This document shows, piece after piece, positions 56,964 through 64,000 of a stretch of 64,000 bases of DNA; the first letter of the stretch is position 1; every line of letters begins with the position of its first letter. The position numbers and the translations under genes are program-made. The DNA lies in assembly GCF_019703835.1 (NCBI RefSeq), contig NZ_AP023054.1, forward strand, positions 1,116,001 through 1,180,000, in the 5' to 3' direction. The DNA is from Thaumasiovibrio subtropicus. GTDB taxonomy: Bacteria > Pseudomonadota > Gammaproteobacteria > Enterobacterales > Vibrionaceae. The notes under the pieces were generated by a model. The model made no database searches, was not told the DNA's origin, and saw nothing but the letters and a program-made list of their open reading frames with translations.

Positions 56964-57950
56964 ATGTGGAAATTCAGTTTATTGCTGTTTGTTGTCGTTA
57001 CTCTTCAGGTAAAGGCGGGTGATCTATCACGGTATGAGACAGCAATCTTGCAGCACGACATTCAGGCTTCTATCCAACTTAAGGAAGCGGCACAAGCGCT
57101 AAAATCTTCGGTTGATGCCATATGCAAAAACGATGCTAGCATCGAGCATGCTCAACAGCACTGGCGAAACGTCGCGCGGTCTTGGATGGTCTTTCAAGGT
57201 CGAGAAGATATGCCACTCTCGGTACAACCGCTGGTTTGGCAAATTCAGTTTTGGCCTGATAAGAAAAATACCACAGGCAGAAAAGTGCAGCAGTTGTTAA
57301 GCGATGATGAGGCGTTGACGCCCGACGTGATGGCGGCTTTTAGTGTCGCTGGGCGCGGCATAGGCGGGTTGGAATGGAGTTTGTTTGATCAAGATGCAGA
57401 CTGGTCAAGTGAACGTCATTGTGTGGTTGCTCAAGCGCAAGCGGCGGACTTGCTCTCAACCGTGGAGGTCTTCCAGCAAGGTTGGCTCTCTCCCGATTGG
57501 TTGACGCTGTCGTCTGAGGGGCGCTTGGCAGCGCGTTTTGGCGCCCTCAACGATCAATTAGCCCGAGTGATAAAAAAGTTAACCTTGCCGCTCGGCAAAA
57601 AGGGGCGAGCGAACCCATATATGGCAGAGTCGTGGCGAGCGGAGTACTCATTAGCCACGTTGAAAGCGTCGATAGAGGCAATGCATCAGTATTGGCGTGT
57701 TGCGCTTGAATCACCTGTGTTGGCGGCCGGTGAGGGACAAACGGCGGAAAGCATCGACATTGTTTTTAGACGTTTGTTGGATAACTGGCCCGAAGAAGAG
57801 AGTTTGAAGTCGTTGCTGGCTGAGCCTGAAGGCTATCGTAAAGTTGTCGGTATGAAAGCCCAGCTAGCGGGGATTGCAGAGCAATTAGAAGTCAACGTTG
57901 CCCCTGCATTAGGGGTGACGGTTGGTTTTAATGCAACGGACGGAGATTAG
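56964..57950 (+). CDS. Second imelysin-like periplasmic protein
   Basis: A GTG at 56961 and an ATG at 56964 are in tandem; AGGAG at 56952 suits the ATG. The 328-residue product has a signal peptide (MWKFSLLLFVVVTLQVKA) and a shortened imelysin fold. Where family members have GxHxxE it reads GIGGLEW (near residue 132), so the metal-binding His is missing while Glu is kept. It begins 10 bases after the di-haem gene and ends 6 bases before the DUF1513 gene. Confidence 0.85.
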   Translation: MWKFSLLLFVVVTLQVKAGDLSRYETAILQHDIQASIQLKEAAQALKSSVDAICKNDASIEHAQQHWRNVARSWMVFQGREDMPLSVQPLVWQIQFWPDKKNTTGRKVQQLLSDDEALTPDVMAAFSVAGRGIGGLEWSLFDQDADWSSERHCVVAQAQAADLLSTVEVFQQGWLSPDWLTLSSEGRLAARFGALNDQLARVIKKLTLPLGKKGRANPYMAESWRAEYSLATLKASIEAMHQYWRVALESPVLAAGEGQTAESIDIVFRRLLDNWPEEESLKSLLAEPEGYRKVVGMKAQLAGIAEQLEVNVAPALGVTVGFNATDGD

Positions 57951-57956
57951 TCTATC

Positions 57957-59048
57957 GTGTGGCAACCGAGCCTGAATCGAAGGCAGTTTATTCTTGCTCT
58001 GAGTGGCACTGTGCTTGCGCCGTATGTTTTGGGTGAGAGCGTCATGCCAGAGACGTTTCGCGGCGTGATGGGGTGTGCAAAGAAGCGTGGTCGTTTCTTT
58101 GCTGTTGCAACAGATCGGCAGCTCAACTATCGCTTTTCTGTGCCTCTACCCGCGCGAGGGCATGCTATTGCGATGCATCCCTCAAATACGTTAGCGGTTG
58201 TTGTTGCGCGACGTCCGGGCGCCTATTTATTGCCGATTGATACGCAAAATGGCCGTCCATGGCAGCCTCTTTCCCCGGTGAACGATCGCTTTTTTTATGG
58301 TCATGCTGTTTTTTCAGAGGACGGTCAGTGGCTATATACCACTGAAGGTAAGTCGCCTTCTTGTGAAGGCGTGATTGGCATCTATCGGGTTCAACAGCAG
58401 AAAAAAATACTGCAGCGTGTCGGTGAATGGCCGATACAAGGCATAGGACCTCACGAGCTGGCGTGGCGGAGCAGCGAAGAGCTAGTGGTTGCTGTTGGCG
58501 GAATTCAGACCCGTGGACGAGATAAGCTCAATATCGAGAGTATGGCACCGAGTTTGCAATATGTTCATTGTGGAACGGGTCAATTATTAGAAGAAGTCAC
58601 GCTAACCGAAAAACAAGCCAGTATTCGTCACCTTGATGTCTCTGCGCGAGGTGACGTTGTCATCGGAATGCAACATCAAGGTGATTTTCAAGATAGCGTG
58701 CCACTTGTCGCAATACACCAGAAGGGTGAGGCGTTGGTATCTGTGAAGGCAGATCCCATTGAATGGTTGCGTTATAAAGGGTACATCGGAAGTGTGAGCT
58801 GTAGCGCAAATCGCGCCTTGGTCACCTCTCCGCGGGGCAATTGTTTTGGAATCATATCACTTGCAGATAAAACGCTAACCGCATCGCAGAGTCTCAAAGA
58901 CGTTTGTGCTGTAGCGGCGAATGGCAAGGGGTGGCTACTTGGTAGTGGCCTTGGATATATGTTAGATTTTCATTCCTCATCACAATATGCATCAAAAAGC
59001 TTAGATGGGGTTGCATGGGATAATCACTGGGAAATTCTTTTAGGCTAG
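57957..59048 (+). CDS. DUF1513 protein, Tat-exported beta-propeller
   Basis: A 363-residue protein starting with GTG at 57957; GGAG overlaps the previous gene's end. The N-terminus carries a twin-arginine export motif (SLNRRQFILALSG), so it is probably exported folded. The body (GRPGAYLLPIDTQNGRP, HGHAVFSEDGQWLYTTE, IGPHELAW, SIRHLDVS) fits the DUF1513 propeller family, usually found last in imelysin clusters. Function unknown; iron trafficking is inferred from context. The 59049-59150 spacer separates it from ldtD. Confidence 0.85.
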   Translation: MWQPSLNRRQFILALSGTVLAPYVLGESVMPETFRGVMGCAKKRGRFFAVATDRQLNYRFSVPLPARGHAIAMHPSNTLAVVVARRPGAYLLPIDTQNGRPWQPLSPVNDRFFYGHAVFSEDGQWLYTTEGKSPSCEGVIGIYRVQQQKKILQRVGEWPIQGIGPHELAWRSSEELVVAVGGIQTRGRDKLNIESMAPSLQYVHCGTGQLLEEVTLTEKQASIRHLDVSARGDVVIGMQHQGDFQDSVPLVAIHQKGEALVSVKADPIEWLRYKGYIGSVSCSANRALVTSPRGNCFGIISLADKTLTASQSLKDVCAVAANGKGWLLGSGLGYMLDFHSSSQYASKSLDGVAWDNHWEILLG

Positions 59049-59150
59049 GTTAATCAGTGCTTTATCAATATAAAAAGATAATAAAGATTGCACGGGCGGA
59101 AGTTTGCCATACTAAAACTCTAGGCCCGGCAAGTTGGAGTCAACATCACT

Positions 59151-60797
59151 ATGCGTGTTACTTACCGAGCGCTGAGCCATTGTCTTTGGTTGTGGATGGC
59201 TTTCGCGTCATTGTCTGTATCGGCAATGAAATTAGAGACCAATTCTGGCAGTAACCCAGTGACGCAAGCTTGGGTCGCTGCTCACCTCCCTGAAGGGGCT
59301 GAACTGCAGTACCCCGACCTCGTTGAGGCGATCTATACGCATACGCGTTTACATCCTATATGGGAAGATGAACGCGTGAGATTGAGCCTTGAGCAGCAGA
59401 TCAATGTGATTGCATTAGCCGACATCAGCCCTTGGTTTGAAGACCGTGCAAAGTTGCTGTCACAACTGCAACAGGCGCAGCGTTGGCGTCACTTCGATGT
59501 GATGGCAACGGATACCCTATTAACTTTCTTACGCTACCGTCAAGACGTTGCCCTGCAGGGTAAAGGCTGGCTATTTGGTGCGGGTGTACAGCAAATAAAA
59601 TTGCCGCCTAATGCCATTGAAATTGAGAGCATGATGGAAGCCTGGAAGGGTAACTACTTTTTGTCTTGGATTGAAGGCAAAAAGCCGTTTGGCGATGCTT
59701 ATGCGCAGATGCTGGATGGTATCTTGACGCTGCAGGCGCTAGAAGCCCGGGACTTGCCCGTGTTTGAATACAGTGGCGTGTTGCGCCCTGGCGACATGAT
59801 TCCAAACCCTGAGCCGCTCATTGTGCTGCTTGAGACCATGGGGGATCTGTCACCAGAGCTGGCGACGTTACTGCGTGGTCAACCGGGTGGGATAGAATAC
59901 AACCCGATTTTGGTCGAAGCGGTGAAACGTTTTCAAGGTCGTCATGGGCTAGCGCAAGACGGTGCAGTGGGGCCGAAAACCCGCATCTGGCTGAATAAGC
60001 CAGCGAGCGAAAAAGTGCGCCTCATGGCGTTGAATATGGAGCGCTTGCGCTTGTGGTCACCACAACGAAACAACCAACTGGTGGTCAATATACCCGGTTA
60101 TTCTCTGACATGGTGGAGCAATGATGAAGTGCAGTTTGAAAGCCGCGTTATCGTTGGTCGACCAAGCCGAAGAACCCCCTTGTTGTCGTCGCATCTCAAT
60201 ACGGTTGTGTTTAACCCATCGTGGAATGTGCCTGAGTCAATCACCCAAAAAGATATCATTCCAAAGATTAAGCGGGATACCAATTACCTTGCCAACAACA
60301 ACATGGAAATCCTTGCCAGTTGGCGTTCTAGTGAGGTAATTGCTGTAGAGAGTATTGATTGGGAGACCATGAACCCAGAACGATTCCCTTACCGTCTCCG
60401 TCAAAGCCCAGGCAACCACAACGCCCTTGGTCGCTATAAGTTTAATATGCCGAGTACGGATGCAATTTATCTTCACGATACGCCAGCAAAAGGGTTATTT
60501 CATCGCTCTGAGCGTGCGTTAAGTTCGGGCTGTATACGCGTCGAACAGTCTCACAACTTAGCGACTATCTTGATGGATAGAGCAGGCGTGCGGCCTGACA
60601 AAGTGGCGGACTATCGTAAGAGTGTCGAAACCAAATTTGTCTCAGTACGTCGCACTGTACCTGTGGAAACGATCTACCAAACGGCATGGGTCGATGATGA
60701 AACGGGCACCTTGCAGTTCCGACCTGATATCTACAAGTACGATCAGCGCCAACGTTGGCCTTTTGATCAAGAGGTGCTAGCGGCGTTAGGCATCTAA
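59151..60797 (+). CDS. ldtD: L,D-transpeptidase LdtD (YcbB)
   Basis: A 548-residue envelope enzyme forming 3-3 cross-links in peptidoglycan. It has a signal peptide (WLWMAFASLSVSA), an N-terminal scaffold domain, a peptidoglycan-binding domain (about residues 255-285, VEAVKRFQGRHGLAQDGAVGP), and a YkuD catalytic domain (about 305-490) with the active-site Cys in SSGCIRVEQ near residue 463 and a His in YLHDTP upstream. It is shorter than E. coli YcbB (615). It keeps its conserved place before gloC, but is separated from mukB by about 7 kb. Confidence 0.92.
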   Translation: MRVTYRALSHCLWLWMAFASLSVSAMKLETNSGSNPVTQAWVAAHLPEGAELQYPDLVEAIYTHTRLHPIWEDERVRLSLEQQINVIALADISPWFEDRAKLLSQLQQAQRWRHFDVMATDTLLTFLRYRQDVALQGKGWLFGAGVQQIKLPPNAIEIESMMEAWKGNYFLSWIEGKKPFGDAYAQMLDGILTLQALEARDLPVFEYSGVLRPGDMIPNPEPLIVLLETMGDLSPELATLLRGQPGGIEYNPILVEAVKRFQGRHGLAQDGAVGPKTRIWLNKPASEKVRLMALNMERLRLWSPQRNNQLVVNIPGYSLTWWSNDEVQFESRVIVGRPSRRTPLLSSHLNTVVFNPSWNVPESITQKDIIPKIKRDTNYLANNNMEILASWRSSEVIAVESIDWETMNPERFPYRLRQSPGNHNALGRYKFNMPSTDAIYLHDTPAKGLFHRSERALSSGCIRVEQSHNLATILMDRAGVRPDKVADYRKSVETKFVSVRRTVPVETIYQTAWVDDETGTLQFRPDIYKYDQRQRWPFDQEVLAALGI

Positions 60798-60883
60798 GCC
60801 GAGAACTGAGTGTGGATGACTAGGATTGCGCCACACTCAGTGATATTCTCCCTTCTTCAGAGAACATATGGACATTCAGAACA

Positions 60884-61537
60884 ATGAGTCTTAAATACCA
60901 AATCGTGCCTGTTACCTCTTTTCAGCAAAACTGCTCTGTTGTGTGGTGTGATGAAACCAATCAGGCTGCCGTGATTGATCCGGGTGGTGACATCAACAAA
61001 ATTGTCGCTGTGATTAACGAGAATGAGCTTCAAGTCACTAAGATTATTTTGACTCATGGTCATATGGACCACGTCGGCGGAACACCCGAGTTAGCAGCAG
61101 CCTTGAATGTGCCGATTGTCGGGCCACACAAAGACGATGTTTTCTGGCTGCAAGCCTTACCTGCGCAAGCAAATATGTTCGGTTTCCCGCATTTGGAACC
61201 ATTCGATCCTTCTGAGTGGCTAGAAGAAGGGCAGGTTGTGGAAGTGGGTAATGTGAAGTTTGATGTCTTGCATACGCCGGGTCATACACCGGGCCATGTC
61301 ATTTTGTTTAGTGAAGCGGATAAATTGGCGTTTGTCGGCGATGTTCTTTTCCAAGGTGGTATTGGTCGAACAGACTTTCCGAAAGGTAATCACCAAGATT
61401 TGATGGACTCCATTAAGCTTAAATTGTGGCCGTTGGGCAACGATGTCACCTTTGTTCCCGGTCATGGCCCTATCTCAACCTTTGGTAAAGAGCGAGTGAG
61501 CAATCCTTTTGTTGCTGATGAAATGCCGCTTTACTAA
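60884..61537 (+). CDS. gloC: Type II glyoxalase GloC (YcbL)
   Basis: A 217-residue metallo-beta-lactamase-fold hydroxyacylglutathione hydrolase that clears S-lactoylglutathione. The HxHxDH metal motif is THGHMDHVGG (about residues 54-63). Further ligands are in HTPGHTPGH, FVGDVLFQGGIGRTD and VPGHGP. Length matches E. coli YcbL. ycbK, present between ycbB and ycbL in E. coli, is missing here. Confidence 0.95.
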   Translation: MSLKYQIVPVTSFQQNCSVVWCDETNQAAVIDPGGDINKIVAVINENELQVTKIILTHGHMDHVGGTPELAAALNVPIVGPHKDDVFWLQALPAQANMFGFPHLEPFDPSEWLEEGQVVEVGNVKFDVLHTPGHTPGHVILFSEADKLAFVGDVLFQGGIGRTDFPKGNHQDLMDSIKLKLWPLGNDVTFVPGHGPISTFGKERVSNPFVADEMPLY

Positions 61538-61559
61538 TTCGGCTCTCTTCGAGTAAACG

Positions 61560-61586
61560 AAAAGGCGCGTTGAGCGCCTTTTTTTG
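61560..61586 (+). terminator. Terminator after gloC
   Basis: The stem AAAGGCGC/GCGCCTTT with a 5-base loop is followed by T7. Confidence 0.87.
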
Positions 61587-61640
61587 TAGCTAGCCTTTTT
61601 GGATATCTAGCACTGGCCTTCTTGATAGCGAACAGGCCGC

Positions 61641-62354
61641 CTAATCAGGCTCCTGTCGAGACGCCGCGAGATAGCGCCGAGCAAGGCCAACAAACTCATC
61701 ACACTCTAATCCAAGCATCTCTTCGGGGATGAGAAGTTCGCTGTGTAATAACTCGTTGTTGTATTTGAGGCGGTTGGCGAACGTGGCAAGCAAACCCGTA
61801 TAGGTATTGCCGTGATGGTCTGTGAAAGGCGTGTCGTCAAACAGCATGTCTTCTACATCAACACTGCCACGATTTCCACGTCGATATGACATGATGAGTA
61901 ACACGCGCTGGTCGGTCAAAATACGGCTGACGAGGCGAGGTGAGATACTGTGCATGAGGTGATCATAGCTGCGTAACTTTATCCCAACCCAAGGTATTGG
62001 CTCAAACCATCCATCATGCTCGATGCTAACCTGTTCGACGTGCTGTATGTCTTGCCAGCGAACACTCCAGCCACCAGAGGGATGATGGAGTTGTAAGTGC
62101 ATATAGGTGAGGGTCATGCTAATGGCGGGTTGAGAACGAATGCGCCAATAGATGAAGACTAACGTGAGTGCGCTGGCGACCATGACAGTGACGAGCCAGC
62201 TCGGATTAATGTTCACGGTAATGAGGGCGACAAAAAGCAAGATCATGACGCCGAAAGCAAACCACGCAAAGTAGGTATGCAAGCTCGGTGGGATAGCGGT
62301 TAGGTGACGCGTTTTCACGGCAAAGTCCTCATACTCAATCACATTTATACTCAT
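61641..62354 (-). CDS. Two-TM membrane protein, probably DUF2982 family
   Basis: A 237-residue protein with two adjacent N-terminal transmembrane segments (about residues 24-46 and 50-70) followed by a soluble PH-like domain (SMTLTYMHLQLHHPSGGWSV, WQDIQHVEQV). It resembles DUF2982 proteins of vibrios and relatives; the family name is from memory. I start at the ATG at 62354; GAGGGAAGACC upstream is the ribosome-binding site, but those bases belong to the terminal repeat of the IS110-type element, so the original start may differ (for example TTG in TTGAGTATA if the IS is removed). Confidence 0.7.
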   Translation of the reverse strand: MSINVIEYEDFAVKTRHLTAIPPSLHTYFAWFAFGVMILLFVALITVNINPSWLVTVMVASALTLVFIYWRIRSQPAISMTLTYMHLQLHHPSGGWSVRWQDIQHVEQVSIEHDGWFEPIPWVGIKLRSYDHLMHSISPRLVSRILTDQRVLLIMSYRRGNRGSVDVEDMLFDDTPFTDHHGNTYTGLLATFANRLKYNNELLHSELLIPEEMLGLECDEFVGLARRYLAASRQEPD

Positions 62355-62369
62355 ATATGGTCTTCCCTC

Positions 62370-62609
62370 TATTGGCAAGATACCAATGTCGATAAAAGGG
62401 ACAGGTTGCTTTCATATATCCGGCCTATGCGTGAAGCTCGTGTGGCTTCTGGCCTTGATGACACTTCGCGCATATAGCCCTTATCAAATTAACGGTTTTG
62501 GTAAACCTTTGAGTATATCAGGGTCCCTATATGCTGGTCTTACCTGTTTTTCATCTAAACTGCTATCTACGCAATATCTGGTGTGTGACGCTTTAGTTAA
62601 ATCTTTCTG
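62370..62609 (-). ncRNA. Predicted bridge-RNA region of the IS110-type element
   Basis: IS110-family recombinases use a structured non-coding RNA from an element end to pair with target and donor DNA; in the IS1111 subgroup it lies downstream of the recombinase. These 240 bases are that end. They include TTTGAGTATA (62508-62517), identical to the rebuilt insertion target on one strand, next to a hairpin made of ATAT, AGGG, CCCT and ATAT (62514-62532). The exact boundaries, and the strand of the transcript, are inferred. Confidence 0.42.
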
Positions 62610-63634
62610 TTAAACCGCCGCTGGCGCTTTATAGCTTTCTCCTCGACAGATAATGACCCACGCGATACGGATTATCTTATTCGCCAGCGCCACCACAGCC
62701 TTGTTAAAACCTCGCCTTTCAACCAGCCGCAATATCCATTGACTAAGCCTGTCTGTTTTGCCATCGGCTCGACTCACAACCGCTCTTGCACCATGAACCA
62801 CGAATGACCTTAACTGCTGATTCCCTCGCTTTGTAATGCCAAGCAATACCTCTCGACCTCCCGTGCTAAATTGCTTGGGCACTAAACCTAAGGCTGCTGA
62901 CGCATCACGCCCTCGTTTAAATTGCTCACCACTTCCCATCCAGGCTCTTAAGGAAAAACTCACCACGGGACCAATACCTGGCACTTTTATCAAACGCTGA
63001 CAAACGTCTTTTTGCTTCACTTTTTCGGCCAACCTTTCGTCGTACCACTGTAGCTCTTCGTCAAGCCTTTCGAGTTGTGTGTATTGCCTGAATAAAAGCG
63101 CTCGAAATTCGTCGGTTAAGCCGTTCTCAACATCTTCTAGAATAAAAGGCAGCGATTTACGCAATACCTGACTTCCTCTCGCCAGCACTACCCCATACTC
63201 CGCCAGCAACCCTCTCACATGATTGATTAAGCGCTTTCTGTCACTACTCACGTGTTGACGCATGAGCAAAAAAGTTTGGTCGTCTTGCTGCGCTAGGGAT
63301 TTGACCGCAACGGGGCGAATCGCACCGTGCTGACACGCTTCTGCGATGGCCTTTGCATCGTTATAGTCATTCTTTTGGCCTCGTAAATAGCCTTTCACAT
63401 GCTGAGCGGGAAGTAATACAACAGAGTGCCCTAGCTGGCCTATTTTTCGTCCCCAGTAATGCGCTGTACCGCATGCTTCCATCGCAATGACACAAGTCTC
63501 TAGCTTCGAGAGATAGCCAATGAGCTGTTGTCGATTTAATTTCTTTCTCTCAACTTGCTTACCCTGTTTGTCCAACATGATGAAGTAAAAGTATTCTTTG
63601 CTAAATCGATACCAATGGTTTTACACTTATTCAT
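62610..63634 (-). pseudogene. IS110-family transposase (DEDD recombinase), frameshifted near its start
   Basis: From the ATG at 63634 (ribosome-binding site GAGGGAAGACC) the protein begins MNKCKTIGIDLAKN, with the first catalytic Asp, then leaves frame at a run of four A (63587-63590 on the given strand). The remaining frame gives 322 residues: MEACGTAHYW (catalytic Glu), KNDYNDAKAI (Asp pair), and the C-terminal IPGIGP-type motif (KVPGIGPVVSF) and serine-containing transposase_20 region. Restoring one base gives 341 residues, the normal size. Without it the catalytic Asp is lost. Confidence 0.85.
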
Positions 63635-63720
63635 GGTCTTCCCTCGTTTTTAGATAGGCGATTTATCAACGCTATCTTGGCACATTGCGATGCCGATTAG
63701 TGCGAGGGAAGACCATTACA

Positions 63721-63918
63721 TCAAACCACCTCAAGATGCTTGTTCAGCGAGAGTTTCTAGGCTCGCCCTTCGGGAAGCGACTAGCGCCCCGATTTCTGCG
63801 TTAAAGGTGTTTGAAAGGGGGAAGCCATTCCTTCACACCTTTGCCTTGGTATCTTTACCTTGACTTCGACGCGCTAGGCCGCTTCTGAATCCTGCATCTT
63901 GAGGTGGTTTGAGTATAT
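63721..63918. repeat. Near-complete copy of the dispersed MITE-like repeat, interrupted at its left tip by the IS110-type element
   Basis: It runs from TCAAACCACCTCAAGATGC to the right end GCATCTTGAGGTGGTTTGAG followed by TATA. The two ends are inverted repeats over about 20 bases. The inner CTCGCCCTTCGGGAAGCG, ACTAGCGCCCCGATTTCTG and CCATTCCTTCACACCTTTGC match the copy at 15303. The outermost TATACTCA is displaced to 62346-62353 beyond the IS. The last about 80 bases of the window (63919-64000) show no feature. Confidence 0.8.
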
Positions 63919-64000
63919 ATGTTAATAAGTGGTTACATTGCAACTGGTGTTGCGCTTGATGCTCGTCGTTGAGCGGCATACATGCGCTTATTAATCTTTA

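Larger units (their letters stand above)
62354..63720. mobile_element. IS110-family (IS1111-type) element, about 1.36 kb
   Basis: It is bounded by 13-bp subterminal inverted repeats, ATGGTCTTCCCTC (62357-62369) and its complement GAGGGAAGACCAT (63704-63716). The same 13 bases recur at 63633-63645, where they form the transposase ribosome-binding site and ATG. The non-coding end downstream of the transposase (about 240 bases) is longer than the upstream one (about 70), as in the IS1111 subgroup. Flanks read TATACTCA on the left and TCAAACCACC on the right, which together rebuild the terminal repeat of the dispersed element. Confidence 0.78.

Noticed and set aside
59057..59254. 65-residue ORF upstream of ldtD
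   Set aside because: It overlaps the ldtD start in another frame and covers its signal peptide region; a shadow.
62386..62613. 75-residue plus-strand ORF in the IS110 non-coding end
   Set aside because: It lies in the element end expected to encode the bridge RNA, has no family resemblance and no clear ribosome-binding site.

Overview
The window is 64 kb of gammaproteobacterial chromosome. It shows MukBEF in place of SMC-ScpAB, a TfoX/Sxy competence regulator, an E. coli-like rluC / maf / yceD-rpmF-plsX-fabHDG-acpP-fabF-pabC-mltG-tmk-holB-tatD-ptsG block, and a dispersed intergenic repeat of a type I associate with Vibrionaceae. I infer a marine Vibrionaceae member (Vibrio, Enterovibrio/Grimontia or a relative); the species cannot be read from the sequence. 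No rRNA, tRNA or CRISPR array was seen.

Layout. 1-5.5 kb: accessory region with the end of an AztD-like periplasmic zinc chaperone, two unrecognised small genes, a duplicated 3' fragment of an AraC regulator, the intact AraC regulator and a divergent SetA-like sugar efflux transporter. 5.5-9.4 kb: zinc uptake znuB-znuC, divergent from znuA-mepM across a Zur-type operator. 9.5-21.7 kb: secreted serine hydrolase, metG, mrp, udk, asmA, a CBS protein, a DcuA/DcuB-type transporter behind a perfect FNR site, psiE, cobO and a low-molecular-weight phosphotyrosine phosphatase. 21.7-23.4 kb: a decayed IS1182-type element that duplicated the terminator hairpin shared by the phosphatase gene and rne. 23.4-41 kb: rne, rluC, maf and the fatty-acid synthesis, DNA-replication and ptsG block. 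41-52 kb: a possible Fur-linked small transcript, HDOD and LON-domain proteins, tfoX, then elyC-cmoM-mukF-mukE-mukB. 52-59 kb: fasciclin, Sel1-repeat and a Fur-type imelysin/di-haem/imelysin/DUF1513 operon, placed between mukB and ldtD, which lie next to each other in E. coli. 59-64 kb: ldtD, gloC, a two-TM membrane protein, an IS110/IS1111-type element and a copy of the dispersed repeat.

How the parts fit. Three metal themes recur: zinc (AztD-like, ZnuABC with His-rich tracts, Zur box), iron (Fur-type box before the imelysin operon and two weaker palindromes), and cobalamin (cobO). The envelope is served by mepM, mltG, elyC, ldtD, asmA and the serine hydrolase.

The least ordinary observation is the IS110-type element at about 62354-63720. 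It appears to have inserted into the terminal inverted repeat of the dispersed element. Its longer non-coding end, where an IS1111-type bridge RNA would be expected, carries a 10-base string identical to that target. Its terminal repeat also supplies the ribosome-binding site, and apparently the ATG, of the neighbouring gene. Both transposase genes are broken by single-base losses in A/T runs.
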